64,000 nt of DNA, taken from assembly GCA_018340805.1 (NCBI GenBank), contig JACMZG010001908.1:32917403-32981402 (forward strand), in the 5' to 3' direction. A model generated the notes under the pieces. The model saw only the letters and a program-made list of their open reading frames with translations, did no database searches and was not told the DNA's origin. Source of the DNA: Microvelia longipes (lineage: Eukaryota > Arthropoda > Insecta > Hemiptera > Veliidae). Of this stretch, positions 1 to 11,907 are shown piece by piece (the first letter of the stretch is position 1; every line of letters begins with the position of its first letter). A program made the position numbers and the translations under genes.

Positions 1-1352
1 ATTTTTTTGAGACGCTAAATCGAATGAAACCGGTCCAAAGTCGATACGACCACTCTAAGTGACCTAAAAATTGAAAAAAACCATTGTAAATGAGCGAAAA
101 CCAAAATAGGTCAATAAAATAAATTTCGAATAGGGTGTCGTTTTCTATGTAATTTTGGGCGCTGAATCGAATGAAAACGGTCCGAAGTCGATACGACCCT
201 TAAGTTACCAAAAGTCGAAAAAAACCACAAAATTATAGAAACCAAAATTACGGTCGTTGAAAATTAAATTCGAGTACAGGGTGTCGTTTTCCAATGTTTT
301 TTGGCCTCTGAGATGTTTGCAAGTGGTCCCGGAGTCAAACTACCCACTCAAACGCTGGGTACTGGGTTTCACATCCTGGAAGGGTCGATCATTTTTTATC
401 GTTTTTTTTTACTTAATATAGTTTACAACTAGAAATAATCTGGCGCGGTGGTCCGCATTTCGGGCGAATTTCCTTTGGATGCGTGTTTCCGTGCTTTTTA
501 CATTATAATAAGTTTACAACTACTAAATAAATAATTCCGGCGCCGATGGTCCGCTGTCGTGGGCGAATTTCGTGTAGAATGCGTGTTTTCCGTGCTTAAA
601 CAACTCATTTCTTGCTTAAGGTTCCGGATCATGCTTTAGAACCTAAGCAGTTACTCAATTGTCAAGCACTGCTCGTAACTCATTTTGTCTGTATTTTTCA
701 AAGGAAAATGCGCTAAAACCTTTAAAGATAACTGACTAACCTAAATATAAGTAACATACCTTTTAAACTAGTGCAAAATAATAGACACTTCTAATTTTAG
801 AGGCATAGTTTTATACAACCAACTGGATAATTATGCGCATTTCCTTGAAAATACAGACAAAATGAGTTACGAGCAGTGCTTGACATTGAGTAACTGCTTA
901 GGTTCTAAAGCAGAATCCGGAACCTTAAGCAAGAAATGAGTTTTTAAGCACGGAAAACACGCCATTCTACACGAAATTCGCCCGACAGCGGAACCATCGC
1001 GCCGGAATTATTTATTTAGTAGTTGTAACTTATATAATGTAAAAAAGCACGGAAACACGCAATCCAAAGGAAATTCGCCCGAAATGCGGACCACCGCGCC
1101 AGAATTTTATAATTTTTGTGGTTTTTTCGACTTTTTGGTAACTTAAAGTGGTCGTATCGACTTCGGACCGGTTTCATTCGATTCAGCGCCCAAAATTACA
1201 TAGAAACGACACCCTATTTCGAAATTTATTTTTTATTGACCTAAATTTTGGTTTTCGGTCATTTACAATGGTTTTTTCGATTTTTAGGTCACTTAGAGTG
1301 GTCGTATCGACTTTGGACCGGTTTCATTCGATTTAGCGTCTCAAAAAACATA
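1..1352. repeat. F1 fold-back repeat: ~1.35-kb imperfect inverted repeat
   Basis: Bases 1-235 pair with 1112-1352, and 431-715 pair with 832-1110, in reverse orientation around a loop of about 115 bp. Bases 236-430 are extra in the left arm. Arms carry motifs seen in all F1 copies: GTCGTATCGACTTCGGACC, AAATTCGCCCGA followed by a gap and CCGCGCC(A/G)GAATTAT, and GCACGGAAACACGC. The left end meets the window edge, so the element may extend further. No coding capacity was seen. Confidence 0.8.
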
Positions 1353-1565
1353 AATATTGACCTTTTTCGCGGCAAAAAATATTAACCCTGAATTTTCCCG
1401 ATTTTTTGAAAATTTCGCTGACTCAGCAAACCGGGTTTCTGACGTCACAAAACCTGGTTTTCAATAGGGTTCGTGTCCTCCAAAGGTTGATTTTTGTACC
1501 AAGTTTGGTTAAAAAATATTAATCCATTCGAAAGATAGAATGTTTACAAGAAAGTGTCTAGAAAT
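1353..1565 (+). repeat. F1 tail with shared core motif
   Basis: Contains TTTCGCTGACTCAGCAAAC, a TGACGTCA-type octamer, ACCTGGTTTTCAATAGGG and GATTTTTGTACCAAGTTTGG, then a GTGTCTAG-type end leading into (AT)n. The same order recurs at 29750-29880, 34860-34980 and 50530-50710. The TGACGTCA and TTTTTGTACCAAGTTT parts are also present in F2. Confidence 0.75.
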
Positions 1566-1579
1566 ACATATATATTATG

Positions 1580-1643
<64 letters not shown>

Positions 1644-1655
1644 TATATATATACA

Positions 1656-1731
<76 letters not shown>
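1565..1731. repeat. (AT)n microsatellite
   Basis: About 165 bp of nearly pure AT dinucleotides with a few interruptions. It directly follows the F1 tail, as at 50700-50830, suggesting that it grew from the element's own end. The Tyr/Ile-only open frame is an artefact. Confidence 0.95.
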
Positions 1732-1736
<5 letters not shown>

Positions 1737-1739
1737 CGC

Positions 1740-1860
1740 GAAATTTTTTTTTTCGTCATAAGGGACCTCTGAAACGGATTTGTGTAGTGGTCCGAGGTTC
1801 GAATTCCGCCATGACGCCTATCCCATTAGGCGAATTTTCAAAGGAAATTCGCTAAAATTT
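1740..1860 (+). repeat. tRNA-like (B-box) fragment with AATTTTC/GAAAATT hairpin
   Basis: GGTTCGAATTCC at 1797-1808 fits the Pol III B box (GGTTCGANTCC type, with one extra base). Shortly after comes the palindromic motif GCGAATTTTC ... GAAATTCGC. There is no complete tRNA cloverleaf, so this is a SINE-type remnant and not a tRNA gene. Confidence 0.55.
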
Positions 1861-3265
1861 GAGCCAACTCCCAGGTGAATAGAATATGATCTACATGCCA
1901 TATCTTACAGAAATCGCATTTGTTTCCCTACTTGGTTTATATATTACTTTAGGTCTAGGTAAGGAAAATCTCTTTGAATACAGGCCTTAGTCATATTTCT
2001 GGTCATAATGAGTCATTGGACAAGTCAGATTTCACAAAACCTTATTTTCAAGTTACTTTAATTTTCTAAGCCACTCCTTAAGATCTCACATCTTTTATGA
2101 ATATTTAATTTAAGAAATTAGCCCCTTTACAACACCTGGGTTAAACTAAGATTCAAAGTTTAAGTTTCCCCACAATTTCAGAGTGTTGGCTATTGGTTAT
2201 TATAAATAATTTAGTAACTTAATAATGTTAAAATTTACTAGGTTGAACCAAAGTTTAAACCTAAATGCGCTTAAACCTAATAAATATTGAATAATCAATA
2301 TCATAGCAATGAGTAATTATATAATCTATGTATTATAAAAGTATTTTAGCGAATATTCGAAGAAAAAATGAGCTTCTGAGGTTGGGGGCTGTTAATTTCT
2401 TAGCCGCCATCACCAGGGTCACTGGTATCTAACCTCTTAGGTCACTGGTAGGGCTGGATCTTGCCTCTTAGATATTTTTATGTTATATTAAACCAAAGCT
2501 ACCCAAGTCGAGAGTTATATTGAACTGTTTTTATTTTTATTTAATTTAATTTTTTATTTTCTTTTTCTCTTATTTTATTATCGATTAGTAAGCAGCGAGA
2601 TGTAGCAACTTGTAAATGAGCAACACACTATATATTATTTATTTGCAGTAAATATACAGTGTTTTTCTACATCTTGGTCATAAAGAAATCTTATATTTTC
2701 GAATACATTTTACAAATTATTACCTTGTTCTAAGTTTTTTAAACATCTCGTATTTTTTTAAATTTTATTAGTATAATAAATAAATGAAACAAGCTTTACA
2801 ATATAAATAAATGTAAACAAATAATTAGATCGTTCTCTTCCAAGACATAATTTAGATAATAATTTATTATTTCAATTTAGAGCCAACTAAATTGGCTACA
2901 AAAACAAGTTGAAATTAATTCAATTTGCCAAAAAAAGATTTAGTGGGAAACATCTATTTTACATGATAAAATATAGAATAACAAGAGGCCTATGGGCCCC
3001 TTGGCATCAACATCAGAGCCGCTTTGCACCACAGGACACTTTGCATTTTGCCATTGAATTAACGAATTTTTAACTTCATGGTCATTTCGCTTTGGAAGGA
3101 TGCTTCACAGACCTGCTTCACCAAGCAAGCAGCAACTATAGAGCCGCATTATTCTTGTATAATGTGTTCAGTTTGTTGTTAAATAGCGAAGTTTTAAGTT
3201 CATTGTGAAAAGCAAAGTTTTTATTAAAGGGGTTGTATTTATCGCTTATGTTGAAGAAGCAATTG
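1861..3265. other. AT-rich non-coding stretch
   Basis: No supported gene. Minor items: another GCGAATATTCG/GAAAAAATGAGC hairpin remnant at 2345-2375 with GGTCACTGGT repeated at about 2418 and 2441, and a GAGGCCTATGGGCCCC palindromic spot at 2985-3001. Confidence 0.6.
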
Positions 3266-3337
3266 AAGAATCAGCTACCCTCGATACTTGTTGATGGACA
3301 TTTATATCCAACAGAGTATTCACGGTAGCTGATTCTT
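3266..3337 (+). ncRNA. miRNA-precursor-like hairpin (candidate only)
   Basis: AAGAATCAGCTACC (3266-3279) is perfectly complementary to GGTAGCTGATTCTT (3324-3337). The intervening sequence pairs imperfectly (TCGATACTTGTTG against CAACAGAGTATTCA), leaving a small loop near 3295-3308. A stem of about 29 bp with small internal loops and 72 nt overall is the size and shape of an animal pre-miRNA. I do not recognise either arm as a known miRNA, and a decayed fold-back transposon is an equal alternative. Confidence 0.35.
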
Positions 3338-5189
3338 AAATGATAAAGTTTTTAGTTGGCCTTTGTATACTACAAATAGGTAAGTAGTATAGAGGTATAC
3401 TAGAAACTTAATTTACGAGATAAGGCCATTGATTTTGGTCACTTATTTGAATAGTCTGATTGAACTAAAATATTTTTCTTAAACTAAGATTTGTCTATTG
3501 AGTTATCAGTAAGTATTTAAATAATTATCAGTTAATAAAATGGTTTTAATTGCATAATTCATTCTATTGTATACATGTTTTTATAACTTTAGAGCTTTTG
3601 GACTGTTATAAATTGTAATGACAATTAAATTAATGAAGACTTAAGTCCTTTTTTAAAATTAATTAAAAATAAATTGACGAAGAACTTTCGCCCAGGGATC
3701 CTGAAATAAGGGTAATTTGGGACAAAAGCTATGTGAAAAAAGTGGTTTCGTCCATTATCACAGTAATAATAGAAAGATAATCTGCGTATTAAATTTTTGA
3801 TAACAGCATGCATTAAGAACTATTTGACGAACATAATTGAAATTTGCAAACTATGGTACTAATATTCAGGACAAGGTCTCATACATTTAATAACTAGATA
3901 CTCTCACCAACCTTAATTTAAGGATTTTTAAGGACGGATTTAAACAGCAAAAAAAGTTTTCAGCAAACCTATGAATTATTTTTATTTGAAAGGGCTGGTA
4001 GAGGATTTGACATAACATGAGTACCTGATATGAGAGTATTATACAGTTATTTGTGATGTAACAAAAATTACAGTTTTGTGATAAGGATATATTAAGGAGT
4101 ATTAAATAAAACCTAAATTAAATTTAATTTTAATAGTTAAGTACCTACTAATTTATTTGTCTCCTACTTTCTTATTTAATCTTAAAAATTTACTTACATC
4201 TTTATTAACTGATAAGAGTCATCATCAGAGTGGAGACCTGCAAAGTTTAGTTCCATTGCCTAAGAGATTGTTTTGAAAGTGGACTGATGATGGTAATAAT
4301 ATATAACCATATAATGTATTGAAACACATAAAAATGCACACTCCTTAAATATTATGCCTAAAGAATAAATTCACATAAATCAAACAATAAAAAAAATGTA
4401 GCTTATTACTTTAAAAATTGACTATTCAAATTTTAATGGGAGACAATAAAATTATTTAAGATTAATTTGTTTAAAAAGTCAAAAAAGACACTGTTAAATT
4501 TGTAACTATAAAATGCCTGGGACATTTAAAATGTCAGAAAAAAATCATGTAATAATATTTTAATTAATAATTTATAATTATTATAATAATTTACACAAAT
4601 ATTAGAGTGAAGTATTCAATTAAATTTAATTTGACTAAGCTTTAATCCAATTGTAAATTTGTAAACTTATGAATTGAAACAACTAAACTCGAAGTTAACG
4701 CTTAGCTATACAAACTTAAAAGAAAATGATTGAAGTAACAACAAATTGAGAATATTAAGTTTAAGCAACTGAAAATCCGAAGCACTACTGACACAAAAAA
4801 GTGTAGACTATTAAATTACCTAAAAACAAATATAATGTAGACGTCTTCTGATCATTTCTAACATTTTAACTCGGTTTCTCTTAAACGATGGGGGTGGCAA
4901 TGGATAAAGATAACCAACCACTATTGGAAAGTGTCCAAATTTGTATAAAAACCAAAATAAATTGGCAGATGGAGTAAAGTTAATGTTTTATGTCACTCAC
5001 TTGTCAATGTCTGAAATCATTAATATGTTTATTAGCTGGTTTTCGCAGCTCTCTGCAGAATAGAGACATTTACTAAACGATGCTCTATTAATAGGGCATG
5101 ATCATTAATTTTCAAAGTAGAGTGGTAGAAAATAGCGCCGGATACATTTGCATAAGGGTTTTTTGAATGTATTCACTTTAACTTAACAT
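3338..5189. other. AT-rich stretch without recognisable features
   Basis: About 1.85 kb of unique-looking, strongly AT-rich sequence with frequent stops in all frames. Nothing supported on either strand. A splice-like ..TTTGCAG.. at about 4240 (minus) has no usable frame. Confidence 0.6.
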
Positions 5190-5700
5190 ATATATTGTGA
5201 AAAAACTATCAGTTAAGTACAAAACTGGTAAATTAAAAAAAAAAAACGTATACCATGTTAATAACACAACAAAAAACGAAACAAAGTTCCGGGTTCGGGT
5301 ACCTAAGAACTTTTCTTCTCGTTATTGGATTCGAGACGATAATTCTCACCACTCGAGACTAGCTTCACCGAATTTCAACTCAATCCGATCACTTCATTTT
5401 CCGCGTTTTATCATTTTTAGAAATTTTTGCAAAGTAATTTTTGCGGGTTAATGACGTCATAAAAAATATTTCCCAAATAGCACAATTTACAGGGGTAGAC
5501 TATTTTTGGTAAGTTTCAACTCTCTAGCATAAATACACTTGGAGTTACGATGATAACAGACAACTTTGTGATAACAGACAAAAGTACTCAAGCGGCCTTA
5601 AAACACCTGAATCAGATAATTCCAGTAACATCCTGGTTTCGGATTTTTTCGCAAAAACAATACTTTTTCTATATACCTATGGTATAAAAGAGGAAAAGTA
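5190..5700 (+). repeat. F2 copy, internally deleted
   Basis: Starts near CGGGTTCGGGTACCTAAGAAC and continues with CCGCGTTTTATCATTTTTAG, TTAATGACGTCATAAAAAA, CAACTCTCTAGCATAAATACA and CTATATACCTATGGTATAAA, the order seen in longer F2 copies but lacking the 5S-like segment. Confidence 0.75.
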
Positions 5701-6435
5701 AAAATCAGGTACTGGGTAACTCGGAACTCATCCTCAATATTTCTGACTCACTTCGCTCAACCTAAGAATATACAAATCGCCTTTATACAGCATTACATGC
5801 ACCATTATACTGCAACACTTCTTTGGATTCGCTTCGCTCGTACTCAGATTGTGAAAAATTAGTTTTATTCCAAGCGGTCACCCATCCAGGCACTGACCTT
5901 GCTTGATGCTACTTAACTTTTATGATCAAACAAAACCCAAAGATATATACTTGCCTTATTGAAATAAAACTTAGTATACTAATTTATCATAAAAAGAGAT
6001 ACAGTTGATCTACATTTCAATTCAATTTGGTTTTGCTTCAATTCTTTTTTGAAAAACGTGATGAAAATGAGAAACTTGGCAAATATATTGGTCTTGTATA
6101 AGACTACATGCGTGCCAAATATCAAACCGATCATAACATTTTTCCACATTTTATGAATTTTAAAACTTTTCGCTGTGTTATTATTACTGGTGAATGACAC
6201 CATAAAAAACTATATCCAAACAGCAAAACTAGATCAGGAAAATTGATTTTTGTACTAAGTTTCAACTCTCTAGCATAAATACATTGGAAGCTACGATGAT
6301 AACAGACACACACACATACAGACGGACAATATTGTAAAAACCTCTTAGGGGGGTCTTGAAAACACATAAAACGAATAATTCAGGTGAAATTCCGGTTTTT
6401 GTTTTTCCGTTATAATTGAGGAAAATTAAAAAAAC
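5701..6435 (+). repeat. F2 copy with 5S rRNA-like segment
   Basis: Contains CTTCGCTCGTACTC, then on the minus strand a 5S-like region at 5871-5935 (AAGTTAAGTAGC, GGTCAGTGCCTGGATGGGTG, ACCGCTTGG by reverse complement), then the F2 body with ATGATAACAGACACACAC and a degenerate GAGGAAAA end. It lies directly behind another F2 copy (5190-5700). Confidence 0.8.
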
Positions 6436-6671
6436 AATATATAATTCAGCAAATTTTCGGACTCGCTCGTCTTCTGACAGGTAAGATTAGTTATGAGGCT
6501 ACCTATTGAACATGCTTAATGCAGCTTAACAAATTTGATTTCGCAAAATCCGTTTGGTGTCAAAGAAAAATTATTAAAAAATTATCTATTTAGGAAAGCC
6601 TAACTAGACCTAAAGATTGATTTTTGTATCAAGTTTTAATTATCTAGCATAAACACACTGGGAGCTGAGAT
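6436..6671 (+). repeat. F2 copy, interrupted by LINE insertion (left part)
   Basis: GGACTCGCTCGTCTTCTGA and a decayed 5S-like piece at about 6505-6535 are followed by CTAAAGATTGATTTTTGTATC and CACACTGGGAGCTGAGAT, where the LINE begins. The F2 sequence resumes at 11908. Confidence 0.75.
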
Positions 6672-7149
6672 TTTTTTTTTTTAAACAAATATCTTTATTT
6701 ATTAAATTAATATACAAAGTAAAAGTAAAAAAATATACATCTTAACTTAAATTTAGAATAAAAATTAGTGATAAACATATAAAAAGCTCCTACTTTAACA
6801 TCCTAAGGACATTGTGCTGTAGGAGTTGTTCTGTGCTTAGATCTTATATTTGATAATAAATAAATATTAGATAGAATAGATATACATATATAATTAAAAT
6901 ATTATTATAGGTTACTGTATAAAATAGAGATATATAATATATACGGAGATAGTCTGTCTTATTTACTAGTTTCGAGTATGTATTTGTATTTAAATAGAGT
7001 TTTAGGTGTCGATGAGTAAAGTTTTTATTTCTATTTTGAAAGTTTCTAACGTGATAATTTGTTTGTAAGTATCGTCTAAGTTGTTGTAGAGTTTTGTTGC
7101 TTTGTACGTCCAGTGGTTCTGTCCTTTTGTAGTTTTGTAATAAGGTATT

Positions 7150-9111
7150 TCAAATATGTTATTTATTTTGGCTCTAGTTTGTCTGTCGTGGGTTATTTGG
7201 TTTAGAGTATGTTTTCCTGAATGAATTCTTAAGAGGCAAATGTAGTCTAGTAGTTTGTTAAAGTCAAGTATGAATAGTTTTTTAAATAAGGCTTAGATGG
7301 TGTCGTTGTCTGTTCTACAAATGATTTTGAGAATAGCTTTGTTGTATTAGTATTGGTTGTTTGATAGTTTCAGATGCAGATCCGTAAGCTATTAGTCCAT
7401 ATCTTATTATGGAGTCTGCCAGTCCATAATAAACTTCTCTTAGCTGCGAATTGTTAGAAAACTTCTAAGTCTATAAAATAAATATCTAAGTTTTTTTAAT
7501 TTTGTCAATCAAAATGTCAATGTTGATTTCCAGTTGAGATAGCAGTCTATAGTTATTCCTAGATATCTGATAGTATTCGTCCTTTCTATACTTGGGCAGT
7601 TACAGTTCATGTTGTTTAAGCAAGTTGTGTTTAGAGTGTCTGTATTGTGTATATGTAGTTTGTTTATGTTAGGCTGTCCATTTGGTCGCATTGAAAAGTC
7701 ATAAAGTTAGATTTTTCAGTATTTAGTGTTAGTAAGTTACAATTTAGCCAGTCTTGTTCAATGCAATTTCTCTTTCGGCAATATTTTTGCTTCTTCCCAG
7801 CTATTTGCTGAACATAAATAGACTGTATCGTCGCAAAAACTGTAAATAGTTCCAGTCAGAGGTAAAGTAAGTAAGTCATTGGCGAAGGTCAGGTACATCA
7901 GTGGTGCCAGAACGGTCCCTTGTGGCAGCGAGTAGTCATGTGTATTCGTCACTGAGTACTCCGTTTAGTTTTACTCTGTACGTTCTGTCTTTTAGGTAGC
8001 TTGTTATCCATTTTATTAAGTGTTCTCCTATGCCTATTTGTCTTAGTTTATGTATCAAAATTGTGGGAAACAGAGTCAAACGCTTTTGTGAGGTCTAAAA
8101 AATAGCTATAATCTTTTTGTCTTTGTCGAGGTTTGGATATATGTAGTCAATAACTTGAGCTATGGCGTCTTCTGTACTCCGTCCTTTTCTAAATCCAAAT
8201 TGTCTGTCAGATAATTTATTTTTTCTTCAAGAAAAGTCATTAAGGATTTTTTAACAATTTTTTCTATAATTTTCCCAATAGTCGATGTCAATGATATAGG
8301 TCTATAGTTTGTCACAAGTCTTGCGTCACCTTTCTTAAAATAGGAGTGATTATTGCAGTTTTAAGACTGTTAGGAAATACTCCATTATTTAAAGATAGCT
8401 TGACAATATGAGCTATTGGTGTTATCAGTGAGTCTACATTATCTTTAATCATTGTTACAGTTATGTTGTCATGTCCCGGTCCAGATCCACCTCTCAAATC
8501 CATGATTGCATCAAGTACGTCCTTCTGTTCAGTTTTGATAAAGTCAAGCTCGTGGCATTCGTCTTTCTGTCTGTCTATTTTTATGCTTTTGTCGGGTTCT
8601 TTAGGTTTTTTTGTTTTTATTATATTTTCTGCCATATGTTTTCCAATATTTGTGAAAAATTCACACATACAATTCGCGGCTTCTTTAGGGTTAGTTATTG
8701 CGTCGATTTCGTCTTTGTTGCCTCTGTTTATTTGTTTTATTTGTGTGTTTGTATGTCGTTGTTTGTATAGTTCATTTACTGTTGTCCAAACTTTTTTAAC
8801 GTTGTTGTCGCATTTGTCTAGTTTCTTAGCCATGTATTCATTCTTTTCTTTTTTTATTAATTTATTTAATTTTTTACAGTATTTACCAAAGTAATCAATC
8901 AGTTTTGTATTAAATGGTTCGTTCTTAAGCTTTTGCTCATTTTCTCCTTTTTTCTCAATGACACCATCAAGCCGTGAGTAATCCAAGGTTGAATACTGAT
9001 ATATTTTCGTTTTTTTGTAATTTGTTTAGTTTCCGAGGATTCTTCTATGTAAAAATTTATTTTTGAAATAAACGTTTCTGTAGCCACATTAGCATCCCAT
9101 GTATTCAACAC
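7150..9111 (-). pseudogene. LINE ORF2 C-terminus: reverse transcriptase, multiple frameshifts
   Basis: Successive frames give the RT fingers and palm: DLRGGSGPGHDNITVTMI, NNGVFPNSLKTAIITPI, then (shifted) NYRPISLTSTIGKIIEKIV, and the catalytic strand SFCDDTVYLC at about 7830-7850, where the usual F/Y-A-D-D has become F-C-D-D. The thumb block RYLGITIDCYLNW lies at about 7515-7580, and a LREVYYGLADSIIRYGLIAYG-type block lies near 7400. Stops and shifts are frequent. It is clearly dead but still readable. Confidence 0.8.
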
Positions 9112-9189
9112 ACACTACTCCAGTCGTCTTTAGAAATTAGTGCGTTTAGCTTTTCTTTGTTCGTTTTTTTATTGTTATAGTTTCCCTGT

Positions 9190-9974
9190 TTATTTGTTGT
9201 TTTTTATTTTAGTTTTAATTGATGCTAATATACTGTAGTGGTCAGTGATGTTGGTCTTTACAATTTTAGCAGTTGTCACGTCACTTAGTCTATTTGTAAC
9301 AAAAAAATGGTCAATACTAGTTTTGGTGTCTTTGGTTACTCTAGTGTAGTCATTAATTAGTGTGTACATATTTTTGTCCAGTAGTATGTCTATATAATCT
9401 TTTTCATATTTATTTAAATATTTATTATTTTCTATATTAGGTTTTATAATATTAGTATCCCCAACAAGAATCCTATTTTCCGAGGGGAAATCTTGAAAGA
9501 GTTGTTTAAGATCTTTGTTAAACTGTTCAAGATTACCATTAGGTGATCTATAGAGTATTATAATCTGTATTTTTTTGTCTAGGGTTAGGTCAAGTATTAA
9601 ACAATTGCAATCTGTTATTCTTATTTCTTTTATTGTATAATTAAAGTTTACATTACTATTATCAACATAAACTATAATACCACTGTTTTGTTGTAGTTGT
9701 TGTTAGTGCATGTAATGTCGAATCCGTTTAATCTGATCATTTCAACAGGTACATTTTTCAACCATGCTTCGGTTAGTATGACAATATTTGGTTTGGGCTT
9801 TAAACTTTCAATATGTATGGCTATTTGGTCAATATTTTTCCTGATACTTCTAATATTTAGTATGAAACAGTTTAATGTCTTGTAAGTCCGTCCTGTTTTG
9901 TGTGTTATGGTATCGTCCACCCGTAAGTCATTATTGCAGAGGTGTATGTTATCTAAATCGTCTAAAATATCCAT
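9190..9974 (-). pseudogene. LINE ORF2 N-terminus: AP endonuclease domain, frameshifted
   Basis: The frame from 9974 contains FILNIRSIRKNIDQ, then ILTEAWL, the start of an APE-type endonuclease. After a frameshift near 9690 the reading continues with IQIIILYRSPNGNLEQFNKD, ILVGDTNI and TSIDHFFVTN ... ITDHYSI, the expected catalytic GD-x-N and S-D-H-like blocks (the first reads GDTN, the last TDHYSI). It nicks target DNA in active elements. This copy is broken. Confidence 0.8.
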
Positions 9975-10309
9975 ATATAAGATAAATATTATTAGGTTCT
10001 AATTTCCACCCTTCCTTCATTTACCATATTAGTTTACTTTTAAGGGTTGATGTGAAACTCCTTATTTAAGCTTGCTACACTAAACCCTCACTATTTATGT
10101 GATTTGTTGGTTTAAGGATTTAAACAGTAATTTTTCATTTTGGTTTAAATATTGTTTTGATTATGTAATTTTATTATTGTAAGTATGTGGAATTCTTAAT
10201 TTTGACTTGCGATTCAAAAAAACCCCTATATTAATCCTTATAATGTTTTAAATGTGAATAAATGAAGGAAAGGTGAAATCGTTTTTAATTATTAAATTAT
10301 TTTTATTGG

Positions 10310-11483
10310 TTACTTCCTATTTGTTGGTGTAGTTTGCGATATTTCATTCTTTTCATTGCTCAAGTTTGAAGAAGTTGATGGAGAAGTTGCATTTTTGTTT
10401 GACTTGAAAGTATTGATAATCTTGTTCCTTCTTCTTCTTCCTCTTTCTTCATATAATTCATTAATTTTTTTATCAACGTCTATTTGTTTTAAACGATCAG
10501 TATCATGAATTTTCAAGGTTCTAGAATTATTAGATTTTTTCAGAAATATATTACCCTCTTTGGTCCAGAGATATTCATAATCATATTTAGCTTTGACTTG
10601 CTTAGCGAGCCAAAGTAAATGCTTATTTTCTATAGTTAGATGATCATTTATGTAAACCCGGTCTTTTGTGAAATTAGTGGATACTTCGTTACTAAATATT
10701 TCTCGCTTCTGTTTGGATCTTGCTAACCAATTGCTTTTTATCGGTCTATTTTTCATTAAAACTATTATAGGTTTAGTTTTTCCGTTGACCTCAGTTGGTA
10801 CTCGGTGCGCGATCTCTATATCTTCTATAGGATTTTCGATTCCTATAATTTGTCCGATCTTAGCTACAACCGCCAGGGTATCTTCATTTTTTGTCACTGG
10901 AACGCCTGTAATTTCAATATTTCTTATTCTAGACCGTTGTTCCAAATCCAAAACAGAATGTTTTAAATCTAAGTTCTCTTCTTTCAGTTCTTGAATTTCA
11001 TTTTTTAACTGTTCATTTTCTTCTTTTAATGTTCTTAGTTTCTCGATGACTTCAGCAATCATAGTTTTATTTTCTTCGAAACTCTCATTGAAAAACTTCA
11101 TAGAAACGTCAATCTCTTGAAGTTGTTTTTTCATGTCTGGTATAGGTTCCATTTTTACCAGCAATACTTTTATGGAAGCAGAAATACTTTGTATTTCTGT
11201 TTTCATTATTTCTATGTCAGTTTTGTTTCCTTCACCAGAGTTTTTAGTTTTATTTGCTTCATAATCTTCTTTATTATTTTCATCATCAGTACGAGCCTTC
11301 TCGTCATTTCCTTTACATATTTCGCATTCCCAGGTATCTTTAAGTTCAGTTTTCATATTTTTAAAATTTTGTCCTCTTTTTTAAAGATGTGCACGCGCCA
11401 TGATAGTAGTTGTTGCACTTTAAGCAAGGACCGACTTTCGTAGTAGTAATCTTAAGATTACATTTATAGCATGTGTCACTCAT
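10310..11483 (-). pseudogene. LINE ORF1: PHD zinc finger and coiled coil, one frameshift
   Basis: From ATG at 11483 the product begins MSDTCYKCNLKITTTKVGPC and continues C-x2-C ... C-x2-C-x4-H-x2-C. After a frameshift near 11365-11375 the W-E-C-E-I-C pair completes a C4HC3 PHD finger. A long acidic/lysine coiled coil follows (MKKQLQEIDVSMKFFNESFE, LKEENEQLKNEIQELKEENL), then a conserved block R-N-I-E-I-T-G-V-P and I-E-I-A-H-R-V-P that is typical of LINE ORF1 RNA-binding domains. The frame after the shift is intact for 348 codons. PHD-bearing ORF1s point to the CR1/Jockey group. Confidence 0.85.
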
Positions 11484-11907
11484 GTTTAGATTAGTCAATA
11501 GGATTATATGACGTAGATTATCTCCCGGAATAACGTGATATTTAATTGTTTAGTTTACCTGATAGGGGAGTAAAGGTGTTGAGAAACAATTTATCATAGG
11601 TCTTTTATTTATATATATTTTAACCTCGTATGTTTTTATTAAGAGTTCAATAAAATTTCTTTTTATTTTAATGAAATTTGTTTAATTAATTTTAATTTAA
11701 AACGTTAAATTAACTAATTTAACACTAATTTTTAAAAATTTTATTTAGATTATTAAATTCTACAGTATTTATTTCACAAGATGCTACACAAAGAAATTTA
11801 CGTAAATGGTTTTTTTCACTAGTAAATGGATTAAAATCACGACGATTTTAAGAACGTGTTTAGTTTTTCGCGTCTAAGCTAGAACTGATGACTGAACTGA
11901 TGATGAA

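Larger units (their letters stand above)
6672..11907 (-). mobile_element. Degraded non-LTR retrotransposon, CR1/Jockey group (LINE-1 of this window)
   Basis: A minus-strand element of about 5.2 kb with 5' UTR, ORF1 (PHD finger plus coiled coil), ORF2 (AP endonuclease and reverse transcriptase) and a 3' poly-A (poly-T at 6671-6682 on the plus strand) preceded by an AATAAA-like signal. It is flanked by CTGAGAT at 6665-6671 and 11908-11914. The flanks read as one interrupted F2 repeat ('gggagctgagat' then 'gatgatgacggacataca'), so the boundaries are well supported. Several frameshifts and stops, and a changed catalytic-site neighbour, show that it is inactive. Confidence 0.85.

Noticed and set aside
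1797..1808. tRNA gene suggested by GGTTCGAATTCC (also 29450-29460, 34591-34601)
   Set aside because: No complete cloverleaf, acceptor stem or anticodon arm; these are SINE-type Pol III box remnants.
4210..4290. Splice-like region on the minus strand (frame SSVHFQNNLLGNGTKLCR)
   Set aside because: No convincing acceptor, and stops follow immediately; likely chance.
8463..8894. 143-codon plus-strand frame (and 10668-10994, 11117-11443)
   Set aside because: Antisense shadows of LINE ORF2 and ORF1.
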